From Climacteris rufus (taxonomy: Eukaryota > Chordata > Aves > Passeriformes > Climacteridae), in the NCBI GenBank assembly GCA_013398175.1, contig VZRZ01004576.1, positions 1,047,385 to 1,111,384 on the forward strand: DNA of 64,000 nucleotides. The letters are read 5' to 3'. This document shows, piece by piece, positions 1 through 11,880 of this stretch. A program made the position numbers and the translations under genes. The first letter of the stretch is position 1, and the number at the start of each line of letters is the position of its first letter. The notes beneath the pieces are model-generated. The model did not search any database and was not told the origin of the DNA. It worked only from the letters and a program-made list of their open reading frames with translations.

Positions 1-604
1 GTGAAGACAATTGTCTAATTATTGCAGATTTTGTGCAGCTTTCTTTGACACTTGGCACTGGATATTGCTGGACAACTTGGCTGCTTTAGCACTGAAATTT
101 TTATGGTCCTGTGAAAAAAGAAGTCACTTTTCTCCTGTACTTTCCCCCTCTCTTAATTTTTTTTTTTTTTTTTGGTAAGTGTCTGTGCTTCCCTGTTCTT
201 CTGAAATACAGAGGGCAGATTCTTGTGATGATCTGATGGGTGTGACTATGGGATGGGAAGGTTTCTAATGGGAAGGCTGGGAATGATAAGATGCAAATGG
301 ATACTGGAACCCGTGCATTGGCTGTTCTGCAGCTCATCTGTGATATCTCAGGGCAGTTGAATGAAGAAAGCTCATACAAATAAATAAGAAAAAAAAAAAG
401 GCACTGAGAGGACAATTCTAGAACCTGAATACAGGATGGGACATGCCATTTTCAAATAAAAGGATCTAGAGGAAAACACCAGGATTACTCAGGTTTAATT
501 GCTGTGCTGGTTTGGGGCCCATGTATATTGAAACAGCTTGTTCAACCCCACTTTGTTTTGAAGGAGAACACTTCAAAACTGTGGCACAGGGGTCCCTAAG
601 TTAT
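1..604. other. Unique non-coding DNA
   Basis: No gene is recognised here. A run of 17 T lies at about 157-173 and an 11-base A run at about 389-399. The minus-strand open frame at 101-415 mostly translates these low-complexity runs and is not believable as a protein. Confidence 0.6.
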
Positions 605-725
605 TATAGAATCATAGAATTTGCTGAGTTGGAAGGGACCCACCAGGATCATCAAGTCCAGCTCCTGGCACTATGCAGGACACCCTAGGAGTCACATCAT
701 GTGCCTGAGAGCATTGTCTAAACCT
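605..725 (-). mobile_element. CR1 LINE 3' tail, short fragment
   Basis: The plus strand reads as the reverse complement of a CR1 3' end. It starts with the AGAATCATAGAAT tail repeat, then GAGTTGGAAGGGACC, then a 'atcaagtccagctcctggc' block and a stretch matching the usual 'gagtcacatcatgtgcctgagagc' region. The element lies on the minus strand and is 5'-truncated to about 120 bp, as most CR1 copies are. It is moderately diverged and has no coding capacity. Confidence 0.9.
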
Positions 726-3003
726 TTATGAGTAAAAAATATTTACTGGTTCTTGTAGGAGTTACCAGTAGCATCCAGCATTTCTGGAATGGGCTGGCAA
801 TGGCCTGGAAGTGTCACTCTTTAACTGTTGGCATATTGGCTAGGGCATCAGGAACTTTTAGTAGGATACTGTTCCTCAAAATCCTTATCAACTGCCAGGT
901 CAGTTCATTTGCTACTCATTTCCTTGAACCTCACACCAATTTTCTTAGAAAACAAAATCAAGAAGTCTTAGTCCCAATAGCAAAGGTGTTCTGGTGGCAG
1001 TTGCTGCACTGTCAGAGAAGTGCTAGGAACAATGAGAGCTGTGTGCAGTGCCAGGGCAGTAAAAGAATAAGAGGCAGAAGGCACAGGAGGAGAAGAGCAA
1101 ACCTGGACAGTCTGTGGTGGTTGTTGATCCAAAGCTTAGTTCCTTGCTCTTGAGTATAAGAACTAAGTAAATTTTGAGTTATAGGGCTATAATTCCATGG
1201 CTGCATTCTGGTGACTGTATAAGGCCACTTGAGCTCTGCTCTTATAGTTTATGATTTCACCACAATCCCCTGGTGGATTTACAGCCCTGTAATTTTTTAC
1301 AGTAGTGAGCTGTTTATTTTTCTGTTTACAACAGTACATCACTGGAGAAATTGGTAACAGTCACCTAGTCCTATCATATAGTTGCTTATACTCTTGCATT
1401 TTTTTTTGCAGAAAAAAAATTAAAATTGTTCTTTAGGAGCAGGCTGACAGGCTAGGCACAGAGGAGGGAAGCTGCTTTTTTGCCTCTATTTCTTTAAAGA
1501 TAGTTTAATTTAGCAACTATTTGTCTAGATGCAGGAGAGCATAATGACTACCAATTTCACATCTCTGTATGACAAAGAGCTGTAAGGCTCCTACTTTCAC
1601 AATATTTTCCTTTCTCTTTCTTGCCCTCCTGCTGTATATTAATTTCTCAATTAAAGTTCATCTCACCAGCCTCTCGCACAGGATGTCACCATAATAGAAG
1701 GCTGAGGGGAGGTCAGTGTGGAACAACACAGGTGGGTGCCAGGACTGAACAAGAAACAGGTCTTGGGCTTGATCCCACCCTAACACCATGCCATGGATTT
1801 TGGTTCAGAGCAGATGGACACAATTTGATTAGTTGTGAGTGTGGTAGGGAGGTAATCACAGCAAAAGGGCATGAGCACAGTGTGTAGGTAATTTAAGTGT
1901 CATATGTTTGTCTGCTGTAGCATCACAGCCGTATTCTGCTCCACGGGTAATGGTGCCAATTACTTAGTGCACATAAATAAATATAGGCATTTAACAATCA
2001 GCTCAGTTGGACAATCTACCCATTGTACCCTGAGTACTGAGAGAGAAGGCCTCACAAACTTGGCAACAGTGCTGGGGAGCTGCTTAGAAAAGTTAAGTGT
2101 TTGAATAGAGGGGGGGGGGATACCAAGAAGCTTTTGATTTTGATGGAAATACTGACCTTGGCATTTAGAAAAACTCAGTGTCTCTATCAACAACTTTCAG
2201 TACAACTTCCAGTGATTTTATGGTAGGTCAAAAAGCACGTCTGTGGCCAAAAGGAACTGAACCTGTCTCCACATGCAGACTAATGGGCGTATAATAGACA
2301 TGCAGGATTGCAATTGTAGATGAATACAAATGACTGAAAAGGAGTTTCATTACAAATACTGAATTGCCTCTAAGTCTAATTAGAAAATTACCACTGTAGA
2401 GTCATAGGATCAGTTACACATGGGGACTTCTTTGTTTCTTTTTGTTGTAAACAACAAGGTGCTGGATGCGACACATGATAATCATTCTTTTACTCGAGTC
2501 TAGGATGTGAAGAAGTAAACTAAAAAATCTATCTTGGTATCTGCTTTTCCAAGACTCCTAAGACTGGATATTTGCTTGAGAAAAAGCTCACACATCCACC
2601 TCCTTGACACTAAATCTACTGATTTAGAACATAAGTTAGTATTTTCAGGGTGTGTTTCTAATTAAACTATAGATAAAAACCTAAGATACCTCGACATTAA
2701 CAAGTGCGTTGTAGCTGGTGCCCTCCTAAGCACTGGTCAATGCAATACATGCTGCAATTTCAGGTGAGGCATTTTTAGTCAGGTTTTAGTACACTCTAGC
2801 CTAGGTTAGGCCATGTTAGTGCCTAAAACACCTCAGAATTTTTTATATTTTTCTTATTTGTAGACAATCATTATTGGTAAAATATCTAAATTAGGCTCTT
2901 ACACAGTTTGGCTGTCTCCTTCCTTTGGGCACACACTGCTGTGTGCAAATAAAGGGAAAGAAAAGCCGTGCCAAAGGTTTTATTCAGCAGTATTTCCATT
3001 TAA
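726..3003. other. Unique non-coding DNA with a G10 run
   Basis: No gene or clear repeat is recognised. A 10-base G run sits at 2110-2119. The 141-codon plus frame at 728-1153 begins at the CR1 edge, has no domain and is lysine/arginine-rich only where the DNA is purine-rich, so I take it as chance. Confidence 0.55.
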
Positions 3004-3017
3004 CCACATGGGGGCGA
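3004..3017 (+). promoter_or_regulatory. CTCF-like motif (candidate)
   Basis: CCACATGGGGGCGA matches the classical CTCF core (CCACCAGGGGGCGC) at 11 of 14 positions, including the GGGGGCG block, and holds a rare CpG in AT-rich surroundings. The match is by eye only. A motif of this quality can occur by chance in 64 kb. Confidence 0.25.
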
Positions 3018-5298
3018 GAGATATTTATTTAAGAGCGCTTTTTTGGTGTGTGATTGGGAAGTAGGAGGACGGGAAGCCTTCCTGGTAAACTGGAATAAGG
3101 ATTGTCAGTTGCTTCTTTAGATTTTTGTTTGCAATCAAAATACTTAGTAAACAGTTATTGCAAATGACATTAACCTAAAATATAGTAGCAAACAAAAATA
3201 CAGCATGGACAGGAAAGAATATCAAAACAGATTCTAAATATCCCCATTAGTTAAGCTGGCTTCTAAATATATTTTTATGATGCTATTTTGGTGCCTCTTT
3301 AAACAAAATCTGAAATCTTCCATATAACACTGCGTTTCTGACTTAAATAACCTGAACATTTAAATTAAATGAGAAGGAGGCTGCTCTGAGATATAGCAAC
3401 CTGTATCTGGAGTAAATCCATTTCATTAATTGCCTAGATGACATTAATTTTTGTCATTGACTTGCAAGATGAGTACTATGCTCTATCCATTACAGCCCAA
3501 ATCCAGCAAAGCACATAAAATCATAACTAATGATGTTAAGTGCTTGAATAGTTCTCCTTTGAGCACACGCCTTAAGCTGAGTATGTATTGAAGTGCATTC
3601 CAACACAGAGAAAGTGGCACAATCAAAACTTTAATTAGTTTTAAAATGGAATTCAAAATGCAATGCAATTCTTTGCACTTTACATTGAAAAAAAAATGCA
3701 TGCTTTGAGACTCTCTTGGGACAGAGATGACTAAACCTATTTATCCACTTTGGTTTCCAAAGGGAATGAATGCTTATTGTTTTCTGCTGGTTTTCTCCCC
3801 TAAATTTATAAATTTGTTTTGTTCGGTCAACTGGTTTGTTTACAGAAGAATATTTATATGACTATTTCCAAGTATATTTTATATGGATTTTTTTTATTAT
3901 TTATAAGATAATTCACCGATTTTATTGGTATTTAAAAAGCTGGAATATTTTTGCTTCTGCTCCTGTAATTTTAAATCAAAGCAAAAATGAGGAGCAGTAG
4001 GCCTGTATAAACTAGTGTTCACAGTAACTGAAAGCTTGTTTCTTTTCAAAATAAGTAGAAGATGAGGATTTTGTACTGCACATTTCTATCCAGATATTTA
4101 ATGCTCACACAGGTCAAAGAAGCCATAAATCTAGGTCTTGTATTTTGAGCCATTTTGTGCTTTCCATTCTGCAGTATTCGCCATGTGCCTTTGGCATACT
4201 GATGTCTGTCCAAACAAGATTGCTGCACACAGATGAATTCAAAGTCTGAGAGGGAATGCTGTCCTCCTGTTCCTCTCAGAGAGAAGAAACTGAGAAAAGG
4301 ACCTCTGAATTCAATCCATACTTCACCAAAACTTGGAGTACTGTTTTCTTCAGTTTTGGTATAAACCCATTTTTGTGGTAATGTATTTCTACAGAAAGTC
4401 TAAATATTGCCCAGAGTCAGCAGACAGAGGCCAAAGTATTTCTGAATGAAATATAGTTTGTACAGCACAGCAGAATTTGTTCTAGCAGACTATAGCTATT
4501 GGGTACTTTTTTCTAAGCTATAAAACCTTCTTATGTCGATGCCTAGGCTTGGATCCATGCAGTTTAGTCCAACAGTTTAATCTTGACATCTTGCATTTCT
4601 AAGTGCTCTGTAAAAGCTTGCCTGAAAATCCTTCCCAAAAGCATTGAAATAACTCAAGTCTGCTTATCCACTTGTGCAACAAAGAAGCTCTCACATCTCT
4701 TGACTGTGTTCTCAGAGTTAAAACATAAGCATATCAGAGGAATTGCAACAAGCAGAGGATGAGTCCATATTGCATCCTCACCCTGGCAAAATGCCCACTG
4801 ACACTGGGACCATTCTGTAAACAGTCTGTAGCAGGTTTGACTGCATTTCTTTTATGTTTGCTGATATGTTCCTTGCTAGCAACAAAGCACTTTTGTGTGT
4901 TAATCTTTAAAACTATCAGCTCATCTCTGTGCTCTCTAAAATGAATGAGGCAATGAACATGGTGTCAGATGCTGTTATCCAGTAAGCTTTTCTGATCCAC
5001 TAATGCATCAAATGTATTTGAATTTACTATTCACATAACTTTTTATGGAACACTATTAAGCCAATTTGGTTGATAACCACTGTAACATTTTTAGTAAGTT
5101 ACAGCACAGTGAGGTCACTATTCCTGTGTGTGGTTTGCTCTATCATGCACTACGTGCTGATGCCATGACATCTTTGTATGAAGCAAAGAGCGCAGTTAGT
5201 TGGCTTTGTTTGTGGGAATTTTTTTAAAGATTGCTTGTTTTTAAATCGAGAGCTGATTAGAGTGAATGATTTAATACTGCTCTTCCTCAAAAGCAACA
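3018..5298. other. AT-rich unique DNA
   Basis: No gene or recognisable repeat. The most AT-rich part is about 3830-3960, with short T and TTTAT runs. All open frames are below 75 codons and have no distinctive composition. Confidence 0.55.
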
Positions 5299-5328
5299 TC
5301 TTGGGAAGTCTTGGGAAGTCTTGAGAAA
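5299..5328. repeat. 10-bp tandem repeat, three units
   Basis: TCTTGGGAAG occurs twice back to back (5299-5308, 5309-5318), followed by a degenerate third unit TCTTGAGAAA. This is a small local duplication with no sign of function. Confidence 0.8.
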
Positions 5329-8021
5329 GGATCAAGCAGTCCCTCTAAGTTGGCTACCACCTTCCTGACTTCATGTTGTTTTTAGATTAAACATCTGACA
5401 CATTCTTCAGTTGAGAGGTTCTTTTGTTCTTCTTCACAAAGTAATTCAAAATTAACTGGAAAACAAGATGAATGGAAGAGGATTTTTTTTTTTTCCTTAG
5501 ATATCTGTAGCTTTCTTTCAAAACTGGTGTGATCTTTCGTCTGGACAAGAAAGACTTTGATCCAAACTCTAAGATCCCTGTATCTCCCAGTTAATTGGTG
5601 TTAGTGAGGTAGGTTTGACAGTCCCTAATGCAGTCTGTGGAATTCTTTATGGTGTTAAGACCTGTCTATTGTGTCTCAGTCAGCTCAAAGACATCACCTT
5701 TCTCTTGTTTGACTTCTGTCCCACTGGAGATGGTTACAGGTTTTATGTGCTTTCATTATTTTCTCTTGTAAAACCATTGAATGCGAACAAAGCAAAACAC
5801 TTGTGAAACTGAACAAAAAGAATGTCTTACAGATATTTCTGTAACCTTTGGTTTTCACAAAAGCTCACAGATAAGAGAGGAGGAGAGGGGAATCACATTA
5901 AGAATTGAGCTCTTAATTTTTTTTTATAACTTACTTGCTTTTGGGGGTGATCACGCCTGTTTTCCTGTAATATATTTGTTAATTGAAAAAGTAGAAGCAA
6001 GCATCTTTGTCCCTACCATGTGTAGAAGAGTTGTGCACTGTGCATAATAAAGTATTATTCTCTAAAGAAAAATGCTCATTTTAAAATTAAAATTTCAGTG
6101 TGTTTAATTTAAACAAAATCCCTGCTCTTCCTTCACGGTAGGACACAGCAGAATAAAGAAAATCTTATCTTCTCCACTGTGTAGCATTTGGCATTGAGGG
6201 TAATAATTTGGCAAAGAGATCTTACTGAATTTTCACCAGCTCCTGTGTTAACATAGACTGCACACAGGGAAGGGACACAGCCCTCAGAGCCATTGGAAGG
6301 AGAGAGGAAACAGGAAAGAAATGCATAAAATTAATTTCCTTTTCGGGTTCAGGAGCACTGCAAAATCTCTTGTCACTTCTCCCTCAGGGTGCGCTGCTAC
6401 TCTGTGTTCACATACCTAGATTTCAAGGAATATTACAACTAAAGAGCAAAAGAGCACTAATAATTACACTAACAGAGCACTAATATTACACCTAAAGAGG
6501 ACTTCAAATTTCCTGGGTAGATAGTCTAGGTTTCTACAGCTGAAAATCTCAATGCTTTGTAATCCATCCCTTTTTCAATGGAACTAAACATTTTTTTCTG
6601 TCAGACAGTCTAACAATTAGAATTTTCCAGTTAAACTTCATATTTAAAAAATTATGTATCCAAAAAAGTGTCAATATTTTTCCTACAACAATGGTTAGTC
6701 TCATAAATTATATTATGCTTTTGCTTAGACTACACTCACTTTTTTACTTTTGCAACTGTAACAAAGCTAGAACTTCACCAAAAGTGCAACTTTTTCATTT
6801 GTCTGTGAGATGGCAGGAGTGAACATTCCCTCATGAAAAATCCTTGGTGAAAAGAATTCTTAGATAGGTGACTCAATCAAATACTATCAGAACACGCAGC
6901 TATCATACTCCCGAGGTTCTCTGGGCAGTGACAATTTGCCAGCTATTTTTTAAGGTCCAGCAAGCAATGCAATAGAGAACAATTCCCATCCAAGTATCAT
7001 GCTGAGCTGTTGCAGTATTATTTTGGGTGCTGCCAGATAAACCAAAAGCTATTGACCATTCCAGTACTGAAAAATCTGATTCCAAATTAACTCAACATTC
7101 CAAAACTACATTTTGGAAAGAGTGAAGGATCTTTGTGGTGTGTTTATTGTCTGTTAAGCTAGGGGGTAAACTTACTCAGGTCCTGACATCTGATCATGAG
7201 AGCATATATGCATTTCAATATTGAAAATATAAAAGATGAAAGTCGAGATTCCTCATCCACTAGGCATAAAAAGCACAAAGCAAAAATCATTATTAGCTGA
7301 TATGTTTGAGAAACTATGCGACAGCTATGACCCTGCAGCTGTTATTGATCTTGGCAGTTAAGAGGTTTAATATTGATTGGAAACTGATATACCACTGACA
7401 TGCACATATCCATTTCTTTCTGAATATATGTCTCATCTTTTTTCTCCAGGTTCATCTCTAGAGCAAAGATCTCAGAGTTCAATGCACTACTCAATAGTAG
7501 CTTCTGCATCCTACAGCTATTTTTTTTAGTGCAGCCTATTTCTAAAAGTTGATAGGAAGGCAGTGCCTTTGAACTCCAGCAAACATAGATATCTACACAG
7601 GATAAGGTTCGATCTTAAGTAGGAAGCTCAGGTTTGGGGGCAAAAAAGGAAGAAAAATTAAATGAGGCTGTAAAAAAAAGATTTTTACATTTTTACATTT
7701 TTTTGTTGAAAAAAGTTCTATTCACCATGTTCTTTAAGGAGAGAAGGCAGCATGGAAATGGAGACACAGATTTATGATTGGTTTTACTAAGCAGGGCCAA
7801 GACAGAAGACTGTTAAAAGAGTTAGTCCCGTGCACAGTGAAGAAGACGTATTTAAGGATAAAAACTCTTTTCACAAGTAATGCTGATGTCTCCAAGTTGA
7901 AACTATCTGTGACAAATGTGACAGTGGACAATGAGATTGTTCAGATGTGAGTGACTTGCAGGTTTTGAGGTGACTGGGAGGGACATATAGATGCAGTGTC
8001 TGGATCCTTAGGTGAGGCTGG
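5329..8021. other. Unique non-coding DNA
   Basis: No gene is recognised. It contains a T12 run at 5483-5494 and a short imperfect tandem repeat at 6451-6495 (listed separately). Open frames are all under 90 codons and look random. Confidence 0.55.
6451..6495. repeat. Imperfect 22-23-bp tandem repeat
   Basis: Two units starting AGAGCACTAAT lie head to tail at 6451-6473 and 6474-6495. They differ by small indels. The preceding segment (about 6432-6450, ATTACAACTAAAGAGC) looks like a decayed third unit. Confidence 0.7.
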
Positions 8022-8246
8022 TTACTCCATGCTGGTTTCCATGACCCTGTGTGTGCTGTAGCTTGGAGGGCTAAGCCTGCCATAGTCTGATCTGTTGTCC
8101 ACATCAGCAGCTTCTGCCTCCTGTGGGATGGAGCACCTGGTCTCTCTGTATGTGAGATTTACAGCCTTCAAACTGCCATTCACCTGCTGCTCCGAGGGCT
8201 TCCTGGCTTTTTGAAGCAGCCTCAGACTGCCATTTTTAGCAGTCAT
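8022..8246 (-). CDS. Candidate short ORF or exon, 74 codons, unknown
   Basis: The frame opens with ATG at 8246 in a strong context (GCAACCATGA, A at -3), with an in-frame TGA ten codons upstream. The 74-residue product is hydrophilic, has no membrane segment and ends in a Ser/Pro/Tyr-rich piece (SDYGRLSPPSYSTHR) that looks more protein-like than most frames here. On the same strand a good 3' splice site lies just upstream (TTTTCTTCTTCAG, exon start 8312), and a plausible donor (CAG then GTGAAT, exon end 8184) lies within the frame. It could therefore be a 129-nt exon carrying a start codon rather than a whole gene. I recognise no family. A chance frame remains the more likely reading without transcript or cross-species support. 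Confidence 0.2.
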   Translation of the reverse strand: MTAKNGSLRLLQKARKPSEQQVNGSLKAVNLTYRETRCSIPQEAEAADVDNRSDYGRLSPPSYSTHRVMETSME

Positions 8247-8312
8247 GGTTGCAAATGAAGGACATGAGGATCATTACTCGAGTTCTGCAGCTGTGAGAGC
8301 CTGCTCTAGAGT

Positions 8313-9307
8313 CTGAAGAAGAAAACATAACCAAGTGCATTAAGCAGCCACTGTGGGGGTTGCCACTCATTTTGGACTGGGGATTTTTGTTTGTTTGAAT
8401 ATGTTTAAGGGATGCAATAATTTATTTTTAGCACAGTAGTGTGTAATTTTTTCCTTGGCTGTCATCTTTAGGAAAGTGTAACAAATGTTGTGATTATTCT
8501 CTGGCATCCTGAGACAAGTGCCTGGCTGTTTCCATATCACTACAGAAATCTGAAACCAGGGAGAGATTTGGGCCAGTTGTTAAGTTACATACATAAAATC
8601 TCCTACATGAGCTTAGGGTTTTTCACATGTTTAAGCACCTAGGGTTGATTCAAAGAGACTGATGGAATAACCAGGCTTTATGCATTAGACATGAAAGGCA
8701 TTTGAATAAATTCCAGTTTGGCATTTACATCTGGCATTTTCAAGATTTACTCTTATCTCACTTCCTTTCAAGAAAATTGGGATTGTGCTTTACCCAGCTT
8801 TCCAAGCATTTCCAGATAAATACCTTTGGAGAAAAGAAATCTGGCTAAAGAATGTACTTCCTTTCTTTATTTATTCACAATTTCAGAAACAAACCTAGGC
8901 AACTTTTTATTTTTAACCTCTTCAGGACTAAATGTGTCAGAAAGTTCAGTCACAGCCCAAGGAGTTTCATTTACTTATCGCTAACATTTTGGATTGGCAT
9001 AGAAGTAATCTCATTAGGGTATCCTTGGAGAACGACATGCAGAGGGAAGTAGCTTCTATTGTTTACTTGTACTATATGTTGGGATAATCTGGGAAGCCCT
9101 AGTGGAGTTGTAACTCTGAACATGCTGATCGGAAGCATTAAGCAAATTAACATAAAGCTCTATTAATGGCTTAAGGGAATCTGACTAAACAAACAAGGCC
9201 ACACTGAGCAATAAATGTGAGTCTCAGACTGCATGACTTTCCTCATAACTACTCTAATTAATTGGTACAAAAGATTAATTTTATAATACAGCATGGATAT
9301 CAAAGGG
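8313..9307. other. Unique non-coding DNA
   Basis: Nothing is recognised between the splice-like site at 8312 and the SINE relic at 9308. The two overlapping frames near 8852-9153 lie on opposite strands and have no domain. Confidence 0.5.
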
Positions 9308-9372
9308 AATGGCTTAGTGATTTAAGTGTTACGTGTCTCCCTGGGAGATTAAGGTTCAGTTCTTCATGCAGC
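9308..9372 (+). mobile_element. tRNA-derived SINE head, ancient relic
   Basis: The segment has the layout of a Pol III type 2 promoter. An A-box-like TGGCTTAGTGA is at 9310-9320 and a B-box-like GGTTCAGTTCT is at 9353-9363, with tRNA-like spacing and a short D-arm/anticodon-like stretch between them. It resembles the tRNA-derived heads of old amniote SINEs ('cctagtggtta...ggttcaattcc'). The tRNA could not fold well and the body is not recognisable further 3', so I call it a SINE remnant and not a tRNA gene. Confidence 0.5.
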
Positions 9373-10879
9373 TGTTGTCAGCCTTCCAAAATATAATAGC
9401 TAAAATGAATTTCTTGGATTTTACTGCTGGAGTTTCTATGGAATAAAGACCTCAGACCTTCTTATGCTGAAGTCAGTGACAGGTTGCTATTAATTTCAGT
9501 GGAAACAGAAGCAGGTACACAAATATTAAAACCAAATTCTCCTTTGAAACGGTGTTTGCACTTTTTAATAAATTTAAAACCATGCTATCACACACAAAAT
9601 ATCCTTGCCAAAACCCTGCTTTTCTGTAGTGGTTCAGCAATACGTGGTGACATGAGTTTTGTACACCTCCTTTACAAGTTAGATGTATAATTAGCTGAAA
9701 TTGATTGCACTGGTTTCTGAATCAAGATGTGGCAGAACTGTGATTTAGTGTGTTTGAAAATGCAGCAGAGCTAGGCTATAAAATTTGTTGTGAAATATGT
9801 TAGAGGAGATGATTGTAATAGACTGCCTTTGCATGGCCTCTCCTTTGGTCATTAGTTAAATTCTGCTCTTGTCCAGAAAAAAGTGAGGTAGGGTTCTTGG
9901 AGGAGTTTGGGCCCAGTAAGTCTTTCTTTCTGGACTTTAGCAAAGGACATCCACAACACTGTTTTATATGCTGCACTACTGCTGTATACTAACCTGTATA
10001 TAGGATTCCATACTGGAAACTTCAGTTTAGCAATTGTCTGAGAGCTCAGGCACGTGGGACAGGACTCATACCACGTAACACTATTTTTTTCCACTCTAGT
10101 TATTTTCCTAAGGTGGTTGACTTGGCTCCCTTCATGATCCAGAGACACAAATATGCACTTTTCAAATGCAACTCCTCTGACTTCAAGACTTGCATTTTAG
10201 GAGAAGGTGGATGGCACCCAGACTGTCTCACTAACTCCACTTTTGGTTATATGAATCCTAGCTGCAATCAATCTGTTGCTTTAAATCGTTGTCAGTATTG
10301 TCTTTCAGTGTCACAACTGAGTTTGTAGTATCAATATGAATGGTTTAAGTGACAACAAATGTAAGACAACATGGTTTTGATCAGTCCCAGTGAAGAGGGT
10401 GAAGTCAAGTCACATCATTGTATATTTGCAAGGCCGTGCACCTAGGAAGTGCGCTGATAGCTCAACTGATGTGTGATACCCCAACGGTACATCTGAGCCC
10501 AAAGGGTCATCAGCCAGCCTTGTTAATCACCTCAGTGAACAATTGTCATGCAGAGCAATGTCCCTCTGCTTGTAGATCTTGGCTGGAGCTGTTCTTATTT
10601 GATGGCTGGCCTGATCTTTCCTCTCCAAAAACTTGTGAATGGAATCCAATAATTATTCTTGGTTTATTTTGACAAGTGTTTCCATTGCTTCCCCCTCACT
10701 TAATATTTATCTACATGAGCCAAGTTGGAGGCTTATGTTTTAAAGAAAATGAATGGCGAAATAAGACTCTGCATTCAGAATAAGGAGCCTAACTAGGTGA
10801 CCTGATTTTCAAAAATGCCAATTGCCCAGAAAAGACTTCCAGCTCTAGAGACCATTAAAAAAACCCCTTAACTTTATAA
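9373..10879. other. Unique non-coding DNA
   Basis: No gene is recognised. A 98-codon minus frame (9852-10148) and a 71-codon plus frame (10113-10328) overlap in part and show no family features. Confidence 0.5.
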
Positions 10880-11000
10880 CTGTTATTACAATTATTATTT
10901 ATGGTATGTATTGCAGTAGTATTCTGGCAGCACACAAAGACCCATTGTGTGAGGCACTGTACAACCACAGAGACGAAAGTTACACAGATTAAAATTCCAA
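10880..11000 (+). mobile_element. Ancient CORE-SINE/MIR-like fragment
   Basis: The order of blocks is that of an old amniote SINE well represented in turtles and crocodilians: a TTATTATTT-type stretch, then TATTGCAGTAGTA, then CCCATTGTGTGAGGCACTGTACAA followed by an ACAGAGACGAAAGTTACA block. The 'cattgtg-aggcactgtacaa' core is the most diagnostic part and is about 10 per cent diverged by eye. Family assignment is from memory. It could instead be the 3' part of an old CR1/L3-type element. Confidence 0.65.
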
Positions 11001-11446
11001 CTGCCTTTTCCACGGTGGAACAAAACTCAGAATATGCACACTTTGCACAGCCACCCCTCTTTGGAAAATGTCTGTCAGCTATTCAGATGTTCTACTTTTT
11101 ACTGAATCAGTCAGCCCGTGGCCTTTGCAGGGCAGATGAGGAGCCAAGAAGCTTTGTCCTATGCACCCCATCCTTTCTGAGGCCCCTCTGGACACTGGTT
11201 AGGAGCCCTCTCTTTTGCTCTCTATCCCTGGGCGTGTCACAGTCACTCAGTATGAGCCCAGCCAGTTTTCTCCATGCAGCACTAATGGCTTTGGCTGAAG
11301 TGACAGGTCCCCTTATTTGTGGCTGTTTCTGTGCCTTTCACGCCCAATCAAAAATGTTTACAAAGGTGCAGTCAGGGGATGAAGGAGAGGGGAGCAGAAG
11401 AAAAGAAATCCAATTTTGTTTGGAAACAGTTTCAGAGCTTAATTAG
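10901..11446 (+). other. Longest open frame, 181 codons, probably non-coding
   Basis: This is the longest open stretch in the window. It starts inside the SINE relic, so its first 30 or so codons are repeat-derived. The translation is Ser/Leu/Phe/Cys-rich with no signal peptide, domain or repeat, and no start context stands out. The 3' part (from about 11330) overlaps a stretch that looks like conserved non-coding DNA. I regard the openness as chance. Confidence 0.15.
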
Positions 11447-11880
11447 TAAAGAGGGGGGTGTGAAGGGGGGCTGAACAGGTGGTGTATTATTCTGCCAGGG
11501 ATCTTCAAAAGCGAGGGAGTGCATATTGTTAGTTATCTGCAGAATGAAAAATGAGAAGGTCGACAGTACCTGGGTACCTAAGAGCAGGTGAACTGCCAAA
11601 GTAAGGTCAGAGTTATGCACACGTACACACTCAAAAAATCTGCATAGAAAAAATGTTCTTTTTACCCACAAGGGGACAGATCCCAGCTCTGCATCGGAGA
11701 TTTACATGGATTCATATTCATTACATTAGCAGTAGCCACATTTAGCAGCGATTCCCAAAGGAGCAGGAAAATGATGGCCTCGAAGAAAGCTGCCACATTT
11801 CAAACTCTCCAGCTGTGCCTTGCCACCATTGCTACATTCCACTGCCAAATGCAGTAATTTATGAATTTGTCTTTTTTATC
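11330..11880. other. Possible conserved non-coding stretch
   Basis: The stretch has mixed composition without repeats, several homeodomain-type TAATTA/AATTAG cores (for example CTTAATTAG at about 11439), two G6 runs near 11451-11472 and a Pbx/Hox-type CAATCAAAAATG at about 11345. It is unlike the surrounding low-information AT-rich DNA. Conservation is inferred from texture only and cannot be measured here. Confidence 0.2.

Noticed and set aside
9308..9372. Possible functional tRNA gene
   Set aside because: The boxes are degenerate and no complete cloverleaf with paired acceptor stem is visible. A SINE relic fits better.
10901..11446. 181-codon open frame, the longest in the window
   Set aside because: It starts inside a SINE relic and the product shows no domain, signal peptide or good start context. 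An open frame of this length can occur by chance in a window this size.
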